From Papilionanthe hookeriana x Papilionanthe teres (Eukaryota > Streptophyta > Magnoliopsida > Asparagales > Orchidaceae): a stretch of 64,000 bases of DNA. Within the stretch, counting starts at the first letter, position 1, and every line of letters begins with the position of its first letter. The notes under the pieces are model-generated. The model was given only the letters and a program-made list of their open reading frames with translations. It had not been told where the DNA came from and searched no databases. The translations under genes and the position numbers were made by a program. Positions 45,945 through 57,555 of the stretch are shown here, one piece after another. Where the stretch lies: NCBI GenBank assembly GCA_022702705.1, contig CM040434.1:55912953-55976952 (forward strand). The letters are read 5' to 3'.

Positions 45945-48900
45945 GTACTGTAACAGTTTAACCCGCTTCGCTGATCTCGAACTGTAGTCTGTATTCTAGG
46001 GTTTCGCATCTCGATCCTGATACAGCAATTGCAGGACGGAAGAGGAGCCGTGGGGCGCGGTTCTTCTCAGCCGGCGGAGGAGCCGGCGAGGCAGTGGAGG
46101 GATGTGTTCTGGCTCTTCGTCTTTGTAGTCCATCTTCTCGCCTTTGGCTCCCTACTGTTCCTGCTCGGCATGAATCGGTTCGGGAAGGTCGATCGGTTCA
46201 AAATTAACCGATTCACTAACATTACCGCCCCCGCACCTGCCGCCGGCGGTGGAGACCCATCTTCGCCGGAGCTGACGGAGAAGTTCTGGCCGCTGTACGG
46301 GGCGGCTGGAGCCGTGGGTACGGTGCTCGCGTGGGCTTGGTTGGCGTTGGGATCGAGGACTGGTCTGATGATGAAAGTTTCGGTGCATATACTCACCACC
46401 TACTTGGCAGTGATCAGCGTGCTTTGTTTCTGGGGGGAACATTTCTTCTGGGGGGTCGCTTTCGCTGTTGGGGCTGCGCTTCAGTTCCTGTATGTGATGT
46501 CGGTTTTGGATAGGTACTTACCGTCTGTCTCCCTTTCATTATCACTGTTATTATTTTTGGTTTCTTGTTCTTCAAGATGGTCTTACCTGCAATATTAAGA
46601 ATGTTATATTCCTTGAGACAATTGAGAACAGAAGGCGTTTTTACAGTTGATTCACATTTTTACCATTTTTTGAATAAAAAAGAGTGGACTTATTACATGA
46701 TTTGTTTTGGGGCATTTACATACATACCACCCAATTCCTATGTATTTACATGTCTAACACCTAAGCTTTGTTTTTTACGTTTATACCGCCTAAATCATTC
46801 ATATCACATAGAAATATTACTATTTTAACTTTTAAAAAGTGAAATACACTTTTTCATGCATAAATGAGGTGATACATATGTAAAAATTGAATTGTAAGTG
46901 TTAGATATGTAAATACAAAAGAATTGACTGGTATGAATGTTTATCTTGCTTTTTTAGGGGCATTTACGTATATACCACACAAGTCTTATATATTTACATA
47001 TCTAACACCTAATCATTCATATTTACATGCATACCACTCAAATCTTTGATATCATATTAAAATTAACACAATCATTTTCATTTTAGAATTAAAAAAACTC
47101 TTTTCATGCATAGTTTTATGACAACAAGAGGTTACAAGTGTAAATATCAAATTTTGGGTGTTAGATATTTGAATACACAAGAATTGTGTGGTATGTAAGT
47201 AAATTTTTCTCTTTTTTTTAACATACTTTGTTTTAGATAGGTAATTTATTTTATTTTGATTTCATGTTTATGAGAATGGTGTTGTTACCATTGAAAAGGT
47301 TATTTAATTTTATGTTCTAATTTTAAAAGAATATTTAGTTAAGAAGGTTTTGAAACGAGATATTTTTATAGTAATCTTAGGTTGCATATGTTGTTGGCAT
47401 GATGACTTTCTGCAATGATACTTCAAGCTTTTCTGTTTTGTTTTCAATTCTTTGAGTGAAATGAAAGTAGAATTTTCATCACGTCCTGTCATGATTGATT
47501 CACATTTGCATCAATTTTGAAAGTAGAGTGTAGTATATATAATGTGTGGTCCGTTTTTATCCGGAGAAATTGCATATATACCAACTTTATCCTTCTTATT
47601 TAAATATCCAGCAACAAAGAAAATAATTAAATAAATAAAAATAAAAAAAAATAAAAAAAAGCGCATGTATTTGTGTGTGCCACAATGAAATCATTTAGAA
47701 ATTAATGAAAGCAAAAGAATAAGTATTGAAAATTTTTAACGGTTTAAACCTTTATTGCTTTCTAAATGTAGAAAAAGGCCCTACTATTTTCCTTAGTTTT
47801 TCATGAACGCTCAATTATGAACACCTACTTGTTGTAATTTTTAACTTCTAGGAATATAAAAGTTCAACAGAGCAGTAGAAATACCATTTAAAGTTCAAAG
47901 CTGAATCACATTTATAGCTGTTTTTGAGACTTGACATTTAGAAGCATCTTTTTGAGTGAAGTATTCTAGAAATTTACTTATTGTTTGCCATTATCTGGAT
48001 TATTTGGCATATCACTGGTTTAAGGGCCAAATACCAGTCTTGTTTTGGAAGATGAAATTTATATTTTAGGTGATCCTGAACTGATGCCGACCTAGGACTC
48101 CTAGAGGGTGTTTGGGAAGTGGGTTTGACGGGGAGGAGGAAGAGGAATAGTGAGTGAATGAAATTAGGGCGATTGGTGATATTTAGACGAAGATAGATTA
48201 TGTTCGGCAGCTCTCCCCGACTAAAAACAGCAAGGAAAGCCACGAAATGGTGTGATATGGATGTCGAGGAAGGTGTCGGCTGAAACTGTGGCGTGGATTA
48301 AAGTGGGACAATGAACTAGAAGTGATAAAACAGTTTTTCTGCTGTGAACATTTAGTTGGGTGCGAGTTGGACGATGAAAGAGGCCACCGAATTTTTGGGA
48401 GAGATCACCATTTTGATCATATCAGGCTACAAACACACTACCTGAAAGAAATTCAAAGATACAATACTCCAATAGGGAAAACCACAAGAAAACATCTCCA
48501 AATAATATAAACCAAATCGAAAGTCCCTCAAACCATAAAATAACAACATATAAATAGTTCCCTCATAGAAGAACCTAATTAGAAAATGGCGAAATATGAA
48601 TGAATTAAAAATGAATAAAAAAAAGCTGAGATCGAAAATTGGCACCCACTGTTTGAAACGCACTCATGGGAGCCTTGGATCGCGGAAGGAAACCACGAAA
48701 ATCCAACTATCTTGGAGATCATGCTTCTGCTTGCGACCACCCGCAATTCCGCCTTCACCCTTGCCTCACACAATTCCCCTTGTGTCCCGCATCATGAACG
48801 TTGAAAAAATTAGTTGTATCTCCAATTTATCCATGCCATTTTTGTCAATTATACCAAACCAACTATAAACTGTTCCTACGGAGGTTTGAAAAACCAAGCA

Positions 48901-51900
48901 AATAACTAACAAACTTTGTTGCGATTGATTCTTCTCATATTATTAAGTCATTTGGAAAGTGTTTCAGTTTTATTTGGATGCTAATAGTCAAATGTTCTTT
49001 CAATATGCATCTGAAGTGTTTGATTTCTGGAGCATTTACATATGTAGCACACAATTCTAATCTATTTACATATCTCACACATAAACTTTCCTATTTATAC
49101 AAATATCACTCAAATCTGTAATATCACATAAGAAATAACACTGTTACTACTTTTTAAAAGTGAAATGCATCCTTTCATGCAGTCTTAAAGCACTAAAGTG
49201 CTATATATCTAAATATGGAAGTTTAGGTGTGAGAAAGTAAATATATAAGAATTGTGTGCCACATATGTAAATCACTCTAAATTTATTTTCTATATCGCTC
49301 ATGATAATGTAATTTCAATATCAAGCAATCTGTTTACCATCTTGGTTTTTGATAGGTTCACCTTTTCAATGTTAGTATTGCAAAAATCTGTAAAAATGGT
49401 TCGAGATCTTCCGGAAGTTATGAGAGTAGCCTACTCATTTTTGTTCGTCATGCTTTGTTGGATGACCTTATGGTCATTTGGAGTATCGGGTGTTATTGCA
49501 TCGAGCATGAACGATAGTGTAACCTGGTGGCTTCTTGTGGTGAGCTGGCAAGTTTTTTCTCTGTGGTCAAATTTTTTCACTTTGTGCTGTTTCTTCGTTC
49601 TTTTTTTGCAAGTATTTCCCCCTCCCCCTGAAATTGCAGATTTTTCATCTTAAATTGCAGATTTTTTCTGTGAATTTATTCTGGACTGGAGCTGTTCTTT
49701 GCAATACAGTTCATGTTATAGTATCTGGCACGGTGTTCCTCGCTCTCATACATGGTGATCGAAGCTCAGCATCGATGCCTAAAAGACCGCTGCTCAAATC
49801 GCTACGCTTTGCTATGACCACTTCATTTGGAAGCATTTGCTATGGTTCGCTTTTCACGGCTGCCATCAGGACATTGCGATGGGAGGTATTTCTGTTTTAT
49901 CGGTGAAGGGCATCTACTTATATACCACATCTATGCTTTTACATTTCTAACATCTAAACTTTGATTTTTACGCATAGGTAACATGGCATATAATGTAAAA
50001 ATTAAAGTTTGTGTTATATTTTTAAATACATAAGAATTGAGGTGTATGCTTTAAATCTTATTATGTGTTTATATTGCCAATTTTTACTTATCGATTTGTT
50101 TTTTTTTTCCGACGTATGTAGATAAGAGGAATTCGTTCAAAGATTGGAAGCAATGAATGTTTGCTTTGTTGCGTTGATTTTCTGTTTCACCTTGTGGAGA
50201 CATTAGTTCGTTTCTTCAACAAGTATGCATATGTTCAGGTATGACGACTTTAAATTGATTTATGTTGATCGCGTACTCTGCATATACTATTTCTTTTTTA
50301 TTAACATGATTACTTTGTGGGTTAAAACTACGTGATAGAATTTAAGGCGAGATAATGGTTAAATTGTCCTTGGACTATTTTTATGGGACCTTTTTAGATC
50401 CATTTTAGTCCTCTGACTCCTCAAATATGATCCTAAACAGTTCCTCTGTTAAATTATTTTGTATTAGAATTGAGGTAATGAACTATTTTGAATCATATTT
50501 GAGAAATCCAGGGGCTAAATTGAACATACCGCGATTCATTCGTGCAACCTCTCATGACTAGTTGTTTGCTTTAACTTACATATGGTGCACTCTACGTTAC
50601 TTTGAATGTTGTAACTCCGATCTAAGGTACTTCATCTAGGTTCTGGTTTTTGTTTACTAGAATGTTTTGCTAAAATTTTTTGTACATATCAAAAGTTACT
50701 TCGCTATTGCAAATCACTTCAACCACTTTGGAAGTTGCAAATAAAAGAAAATTTCTACAGAAATTGCTCTATTATCATTTTTACAAAGTGAAATACACAT
50801 TTGCATGCATAAATTTAAAGTTAGTAGCGCTGCTATGTATCTAAATATATAAGTGAGATATGTAATACATAACATTTGTGTGCTATGTATGTAAATTTCC
50901 TGATAAATTCACATCACACTTTTTCACTTGCAGTAGATTTATGGATCGAGTTTCATTGAAATCATAATAAATTAACTATACATCAAACATGCATTGAAAT
51001 GATGAAAACCATGTGATAAATCAAAGTTCACCAAAAAGTTCACATTTCTTTGTGCATTTCATCATTCATTTTCGTTGAATATACCCTGAAATTCGTAAAC
51101 CTCCCTAAATTAAAATTTTTATATGTATATCTAATATCCTTAGTAATAGTAGCTCTAGTGACAGAAGTGTAAGTGTGGGTGATCAAATTATTAAAAGGTG
51201 TGAATGATTTAGATATCTCGGATCCATTGTTCAAAGCGATGGTGATATAGATGGGGATGTTAATAGTAGAATTTAGGTTGGTTGTTGAAGTGGAGGAATG
51301 CGTCCAGCTTATTGTGTGATAGAAAAGTGTCGCTTAGACTGAAAGGAAAATTTTATAAGATGGTGGTGAGACCTGCAATGCTCTATGGTGCTGAATGTTG
51401 GCCTTTAAAAGAGAAGCATAATGCTAAGTTAAGTGTTGCCGAGATGAGAATGGATAGGTGGATGAGTGGCTTTACACTTTTAGAGACCAAATGCAAAATG
51501 AATATATCCGTAATAGGGTTGGTGTTGCACCAGTGACGTAGAGAGTTGCCTTAGATGGTTTGGTCTTATTAAACGTCGACCACCTGATTATCTGATTAGG
51601 AGAGTAGATGTTTTAGATTCAACTTATGTTAAGAAAGACAGAGGTAGGCCTAGGAAGACTTGGGCTTATTGCATAAAAAATGATCTTAATTTATTAGAAT
51701 TAAATGAAAATTTGACACTAAATACGACGCAATGGAGAAAAAGGATTCATGTAGCCGACCCCACTTAGTGGGATTAAGGCTTTGTTGTTGTTGTTGCTAT
51801 ATATCTAATATCCATCTCATATAAATGCAGCCACACATTGATAAATTTTAATATATTCTAATAGATAATCAGAATGATCTAATTTTGAGTAAGATGGGGG

Positions 51901-52768
51901 ATATAGGATAAATGAGAGTCTTTGATATTAATGCAAACCAGGATGATGTTGAAGATGTGTTTTATGCCTTGGAAGTTTTATAATTTTTATATGGCCTTTA
52001 AATTAGAAATGGTGGTAAATGAGTACATGTTTTGCCTCATCCTAAAATTTAAATATTAAAATTTCTTAAACTAGGAGTTTGTAAAATAGAAAGAGATGAA
52101 GTATAAAAAATTTTTAATCTCTTCATAAAAAAGATAAAAATTCTGAATGGGAATTTAAATCTCAAAACACAGCATCTTGAGCAAGAAATCATGAGGGTTG
52201 GAAGGTAAAGCTGAGAGAACATAGCTTAAATTTCAAAATTTACGCATTATAGTTAGCGACATGTATGATTTTTGGGACTTTGTATTATTGCTTTTTCATC
52301 AATCAGATGGATCAAAATTATGAAGGAAGGAAGGATTTGATTATGTGAGAATGTAATTGTAATAATTGTATTTAGGGAGTTTCAAATTTTGTTGAATAAA
52401 ATACATACTCTGGTGATGATATTTAGAGTGTGTTTGATGTTTTTATTAGTGAAATATATGGAGATAATTAGACCTGTAAGAGGGATCTGAATAACATTCA
52501 ATCATCCTTTTTGTGCTCATTTGTTTGATGAGTGCTTAAATAGTGATGAAAATTCATGGAATTTTATCCATAAGTTATTTTCATTTAGCATATAACAATT
52601 AATAGTAGAGGTAATTTGGAGAATATTCATTTCTCTTTAATGAAGATAAACCCCTCTCTTTTCTCTCTGTCCCTCTAATATATGTGTGTGTGTGTGTGTG
52701 TGTGCCGTCATCTCCACTCTGCTAGAGTTTCACCTCATGGCGAACACTAGCATCTGCCACGATTCTCT

Positions 52769-52811
<43 letters not shown>

Positions 52812-55800
52812 CGTCATCTCCACTGCTAGAGTTTCACCTCATGGCGAACACTAGCATCTGCCACGATTCTCTCTCGTCGTACTCTGATTTTTTTCTTTTT
52901 CGTCTTCGTCGTCGGGTTCGTCTGGTTGTAAGCTTGCGTCGTTTGCTTCGTGTGTAACGTCGTCTTCGTCGTCTGTTTTGTCTGGAACTTGCGTCGTCTT
53001 TTGCGGTGCTTCGCTGCAGGCTGAACAACGCATTCGATCTCGACGGCTCGCGTCGTCTACTTCGTGGGTAGCGTTGTCTTCGTTGTATCTTTCGTGTGGA
53101 GCTCGTGTTGTCTTCTACGGTGCTTCGCTACAGGCTGAACGGCTTCAGTCTTCCCTCCTTGATCTAGACTGTAGGCTGACCAAGCTCGACAGTTGGTGCC
53201 CGTCTGCAGCACTGCTCTATAGCTCCTCTCTGTTTCCACACGCATCAAACGTCCCAGAGTGTTTCTTTCTCTACTTTTTACCGCCAATCCATAACTACAC
53301 TCGGATAGAGCGGAGTTATGCAGCTGTTGTGTCTGCCGGTTCAGAGCCTTGTTTTGCTATCGTTAAGCCCTGTATTTTTCCACAATCTTTCCATGAGGCT
53401 CTTGAAGTTGGTGGCGGTGGCTACATTTTCATCAAAAAGCTTGGCAAAAAAAAGGGAAACCTGTTCTTTTTCTCTTTGAGGCTAAAACCAATATTCTTGC
53501 GTCTTCTTATCGTTTTGCTATAGTGAGAAAATTCCTTTATGGTCACCAAAAACTTGAGATCATTCGGAAAGATTTTGATACTATGAAACTATCAGATAGT
53601 TGAAAAATTGGCTTACTTAATGACCGCCATATACTCATTCTGTTATCTAACGATGCGGATTACACTCGTATTTTTTCTCGAAAGGTAATCAAGATTGATA
53701 ACCGTTTTATGAAAATTCTGAAGTGGAGTGTCGATTTTGATCCAAAAGCGGAATCCCCTATCATTCATGTTTTGATAAAGTTCTCAGATTTAAAACTACA
53801 ATACTTTAAATATGAAATTATCTACTTCATAACAATTACTTACGGTAAGCCTCTCAAGATTGATAGTCCCACATTTGCTGTCACTAGACCTTCTGTGGCT
53901 TGTGTGCTAGTTGAGAGAGATATCACCTAACCTGCTCCGGATGAGGCGTGAATTGATCCAATCACAACGGGTATTGGCAAAATGTTGAAATAGATTCACA
54001 CCCACCTTTTTACTCTCATTATAGTATGTTTGGCCACAACTCTACTACTTGCTATCGTTTGCATCCTCACGTAAGGCCGGATATTGCTAAAATTCAACAA
54101 CTTACTCAGAAATCTATTAACAGAATTGAGGGTGGATGTCTTGCCGCCTACCATCACTGCTGAGGAGGTGCAATCCGATCCTCTTCCCAATACCGAACAT
54201 ACCTCTGCTCATTTGCCTGATGCTTCTCTTGATGGGAACATTTCTGATGATCTTTCTATTTAAACCTTGATTGTCTCAGATGAAGAACACCATACACAAG
54301 CTGTCGCACTAAAATTTATCACTGATGTTACAGGTGACAATATTTCTATTGCTTCTCTACCGCCTCAAGTCGAGCAAGAGGTTAATGTTACTCATGCACA
54401 TAGGGTTCATGATGTGCAAAAGCCTACACCTGTCCGACCACCTTTGGACCGATCTACTGATCAGTCAAGTCAATTCTCGGATGAGGAATGACAAGTTTAC
54501 ACATCCAGGAGGAATAAGAAGAATTGAGGCCTACTTGAGCTCAGGAATCTGATGGATGATACTTTGGTTACTTTGGGTAATGATACGCATCTCACCACTT
54601 TGTTAACTGGCTCCAATTCGAGAACTAGAGGTAGAGGCAGAGGCAGGACTAAATTGAGACGTCCCTATCTTTTTGCACGCGTTGGTGGTTTGGTTTTTTT
54701 GATCTTATACGTATTTTTTCAGTTTTTGGGATTTTTGTGTGTGATGTATCGTATGGATTGAGCTTCTTTTTGGCCCACTCATACAACCTATTTGTATCTT
54801 TTCTTCTTTAATATATTAGCCACATTTCACTCAAGTGGCATTTTTTTCTGTCCAATCCTTCCACAAAACACGAACTAGAGGAATCGCTTTACTTCTGGAT
54901 TGCTTCTATTTATAATCTATAATTTTTTCACGTTCATCTACAAAATTTAGATCAAATTGAATATCTATGCGTTTTGTAACAATCCTGTTACCCTCATCAA
55001 CAATATATTTTTTCAGTAAGAAGATATGAAACACATTATGTACCTTGTACATATGTTCTGGTAGGGCAAGGCTATAAGTAGCATTCCTAATCTTCTCCAT
55101 GATTTCATATGAACTAATATATCGTGTGCTCAACTTCTCAGACTTTCCAAAATATCACCTTTTATAGGACCAACCTTAGAAAATCAAATTCTCATACCTC
55201 AAATTCAATTTGTTCGTACTTAGCTTTATAATATTTCATTTGTCTATCTTGGACTATCCTCAGTCTATTATGAATTAGTCAACTCTTCTCAGTACTTTCA
55301 TCAATTAAATTTGCACCAATTATCTTCCTTTCACCAATTTTTTACCCAACAAAAACGTGTCCTACATGTTCTTTTTTATAGATAATGGTATGGAGCCATA
55401 TCAATAATTGTCTTGAAACTATTGTTGTAGGCAAATTCTATCAGAGGTTTGCACATTTTTCAATTTCCTCCAAAATCAAGTACAAAGTCTTAGCAGGCCT
55501 TCCAAGATTTGGACCGTTATCTATAATTGTCTGTCTGTTTGAGGATGGAAAGTTGTACTGAATGTCAGTTGTGTAACTAAGCCTCTTGAAGTTTTCTCCA
55601 CTGTCTAGATGTGAATCTACTGCCTCGATCTGAAACAATAGACTTTGAGACTCAAGACAATCTAATAATTTTATCAACATAAATTTTAGCGAATATACCC
55701 ATAGAATTTACTTGTCTGATAGACCAAAAATATGGAAACTTGGTCTGAGGATCAATGATTACCCAAATAATATCACGGTCCTGCTATGATCTTGTAAACC

Positions 55801-57506
55801 CAATTATCCCATTTTCAGTATGGTAATGGCAACGGTTTTAACTACCGACTTGGCTTCTAATGCTCTGCCTTAACCACTTGACAAGTAGGCCACTTTGCCA
55901 AGAACCCTCTTATACTGCTATCTTTTTGTTCCCCTTTTCTTCTTCCTCTGTCTCTCAATCCCTCTCTATTTGATCCCTTCGGCTTCTCTTGTTGGGTTGA
56001 AATCAAACAAAGAAGAGGATAAACCCTCTCTTACGTTTTCCGTGGCAGTTGGAGAGATGATCAAACGACACCACAGCAGGTGCCGTGTAGATATAGATAT
56101 AGATATAGATATAGATATATAGATATAGATCGATAGAAACATATATTTAAATGTTTGTGTGTGTGTAGTCAAGGAGAGTAATAAGATGTTTTCATAATTT
56201 TCTGATGTTCCTCATTCGGGAACTAAAAAATGGAGCCTTTCTGAAAGAGATGCATTTACTCACTTCCAAATCAACAATATTTAAGGCAGTTTTACAAGTC
56301 CGATCGTGTCGATCTAAGTGCTGCCATGCGCTGTCAAAACATTTGCAAGTTAGGGCGAAAGCTTAATTGTTTTTTTGAATGTATGATATTTATTTTGTAA
56401 CATACCTTTGAATTCATTAGGGAAATTTAGATACTAACACTCAATTCTTTTGTACTTACAGATCTAGCACCAAAAATTTGATATTTACACTTATAACATG
56501 TTGATGTCATAATCATATGCATGAAAAGTTGTATTGCACTTTTAAAATGATAGTGATGGTGGTATTTCTTATGTGATGTTAAAGATTTGAGTAATATGCA
56601 TTTAAATATGAATGTTTAGGTGTTTGGTATCTAAATATATAAGAATTTTGTGGTATGCAAGTAAATGCTCCAATTCATTAATCATGAGCTCTCATTAGTG
56701 CAATAAATTTCATATTATGGATTCTCGCGCGCGAGCTTTGGTTCATTGGCAGCGGTGTTTAGTGTAAGACCCTTGGGTAGGGGGTTCAAATCCCACCCCT
56801 TTCGGGAGGATTCAAATAGCACACAGGACAGAAATAGAGGTCCGCTCCTCGGTCAATCCAGCCTATAGGGGTTGATCGGCTGTCTCCGACTGTCGATCAA
56901 TCTTTGAAAAATAAAAAATAAAAAATAAAAAATAAAAATAGATCCTATAGCTAAACTTCGATTTTTATTAATTAATTTATTTTTTGTCTAGATCGCAGTT
57001 AATGGAAAGGGCTTCAATCACTCAGCTAGAGATGCCTGGGAGTTATTCCAGTCTACCGGGATTGAAGCACTTGTTGCCTATGATTGCTCTGGTGCTGTTC
57101 TTCTGATGGGCATTATTTTGGGTGGTTTAGTTACTGGAACTTGTTCTGGAGTTTGGACATGGTTTAGAAAGAGTGAGGAGGTGCTAATGGTTGGCTCCAC
57201 GGCAATCTTGATGGGAATGGTCTTGGTGAGTTCCTTCACATTATTTTTGTTTGATTTTCTGAAATTTATGTGATACCAAAGAATCAAATAGTTGTTAAAG
57301 CTAGTTCTCAAAATAGAATGTGCTTTGTGTTGACTGTGACAATTCGGGAAAACCTTAAAGCTCTTTAATTTTGGAATCTTTCTGGCTATAAGTGTTTATT
57401 TGATAATGGACCTTAGTTTATTGGATAATTAGACATCCGGTTCTTTATTAGAGAAACGGAAAATTAGAGTGAAGAAGACAAATGTTGAGTAGACTATCTA
57501 AAACTT

Positions 57507-57555
<49 letters not shown>

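Larger units (their letters stand above)
46514..49355 (+). other. Intron 2 of the choline-transporter-like gene (2.84 kb)
   Basis: It holds three copies of the intron MITE family (46709, 46957, 49029) and, from about 48104, a stretch starting GAGGGTGTTTGGGAAGTGGG that looks like the end of a non-autonomous DNA transposon; its other end was not found. There is no gene. Confidence 0.6.
52640..54850 (+). mobile_element. L1-type LINE with ORF1 but no ORF2
   Basis: A 5' region with (TG)n and CGTCGTC-rich duplications leads to ORF1 (about 53290-54750) and then directly to a 3' end rich in T with TTCTTTAATATATT. The reverse-transcriptase ORF2 that should lie between is absent. Confidence 0.6.
50239..56991 (+). 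other. Intron 5 of the choline-transporter-like gene (6.75 kb), filled with mobile DNA
   Basis: It holds MITE copies 5 and 6, an RTE LINE 3' end, a half-L1, an antisense gypsy scrap and a SINE. 50380-50545 is a palindrome-like stretch (TTAGTCCTCTGACTCC with matching right half), probably another non-autonomous element. Confidence 0.7.

Noticed and set aside
49634..49906. 90-residue frame as an independent gene
   Set aside because: It is exon 4 of the choline-transporter-like gene plus intron bases on both sides.
52834..53033. R/D/E-rich minus-strand frames
   Set aside because: They are produced by CGTCGTC repeats on the plus strand in the L1 5' region.
55895..56172. Frames ending in alternating D/I or I/S residues
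   Set aside because: They read through the (GATATA)n microsatellite.
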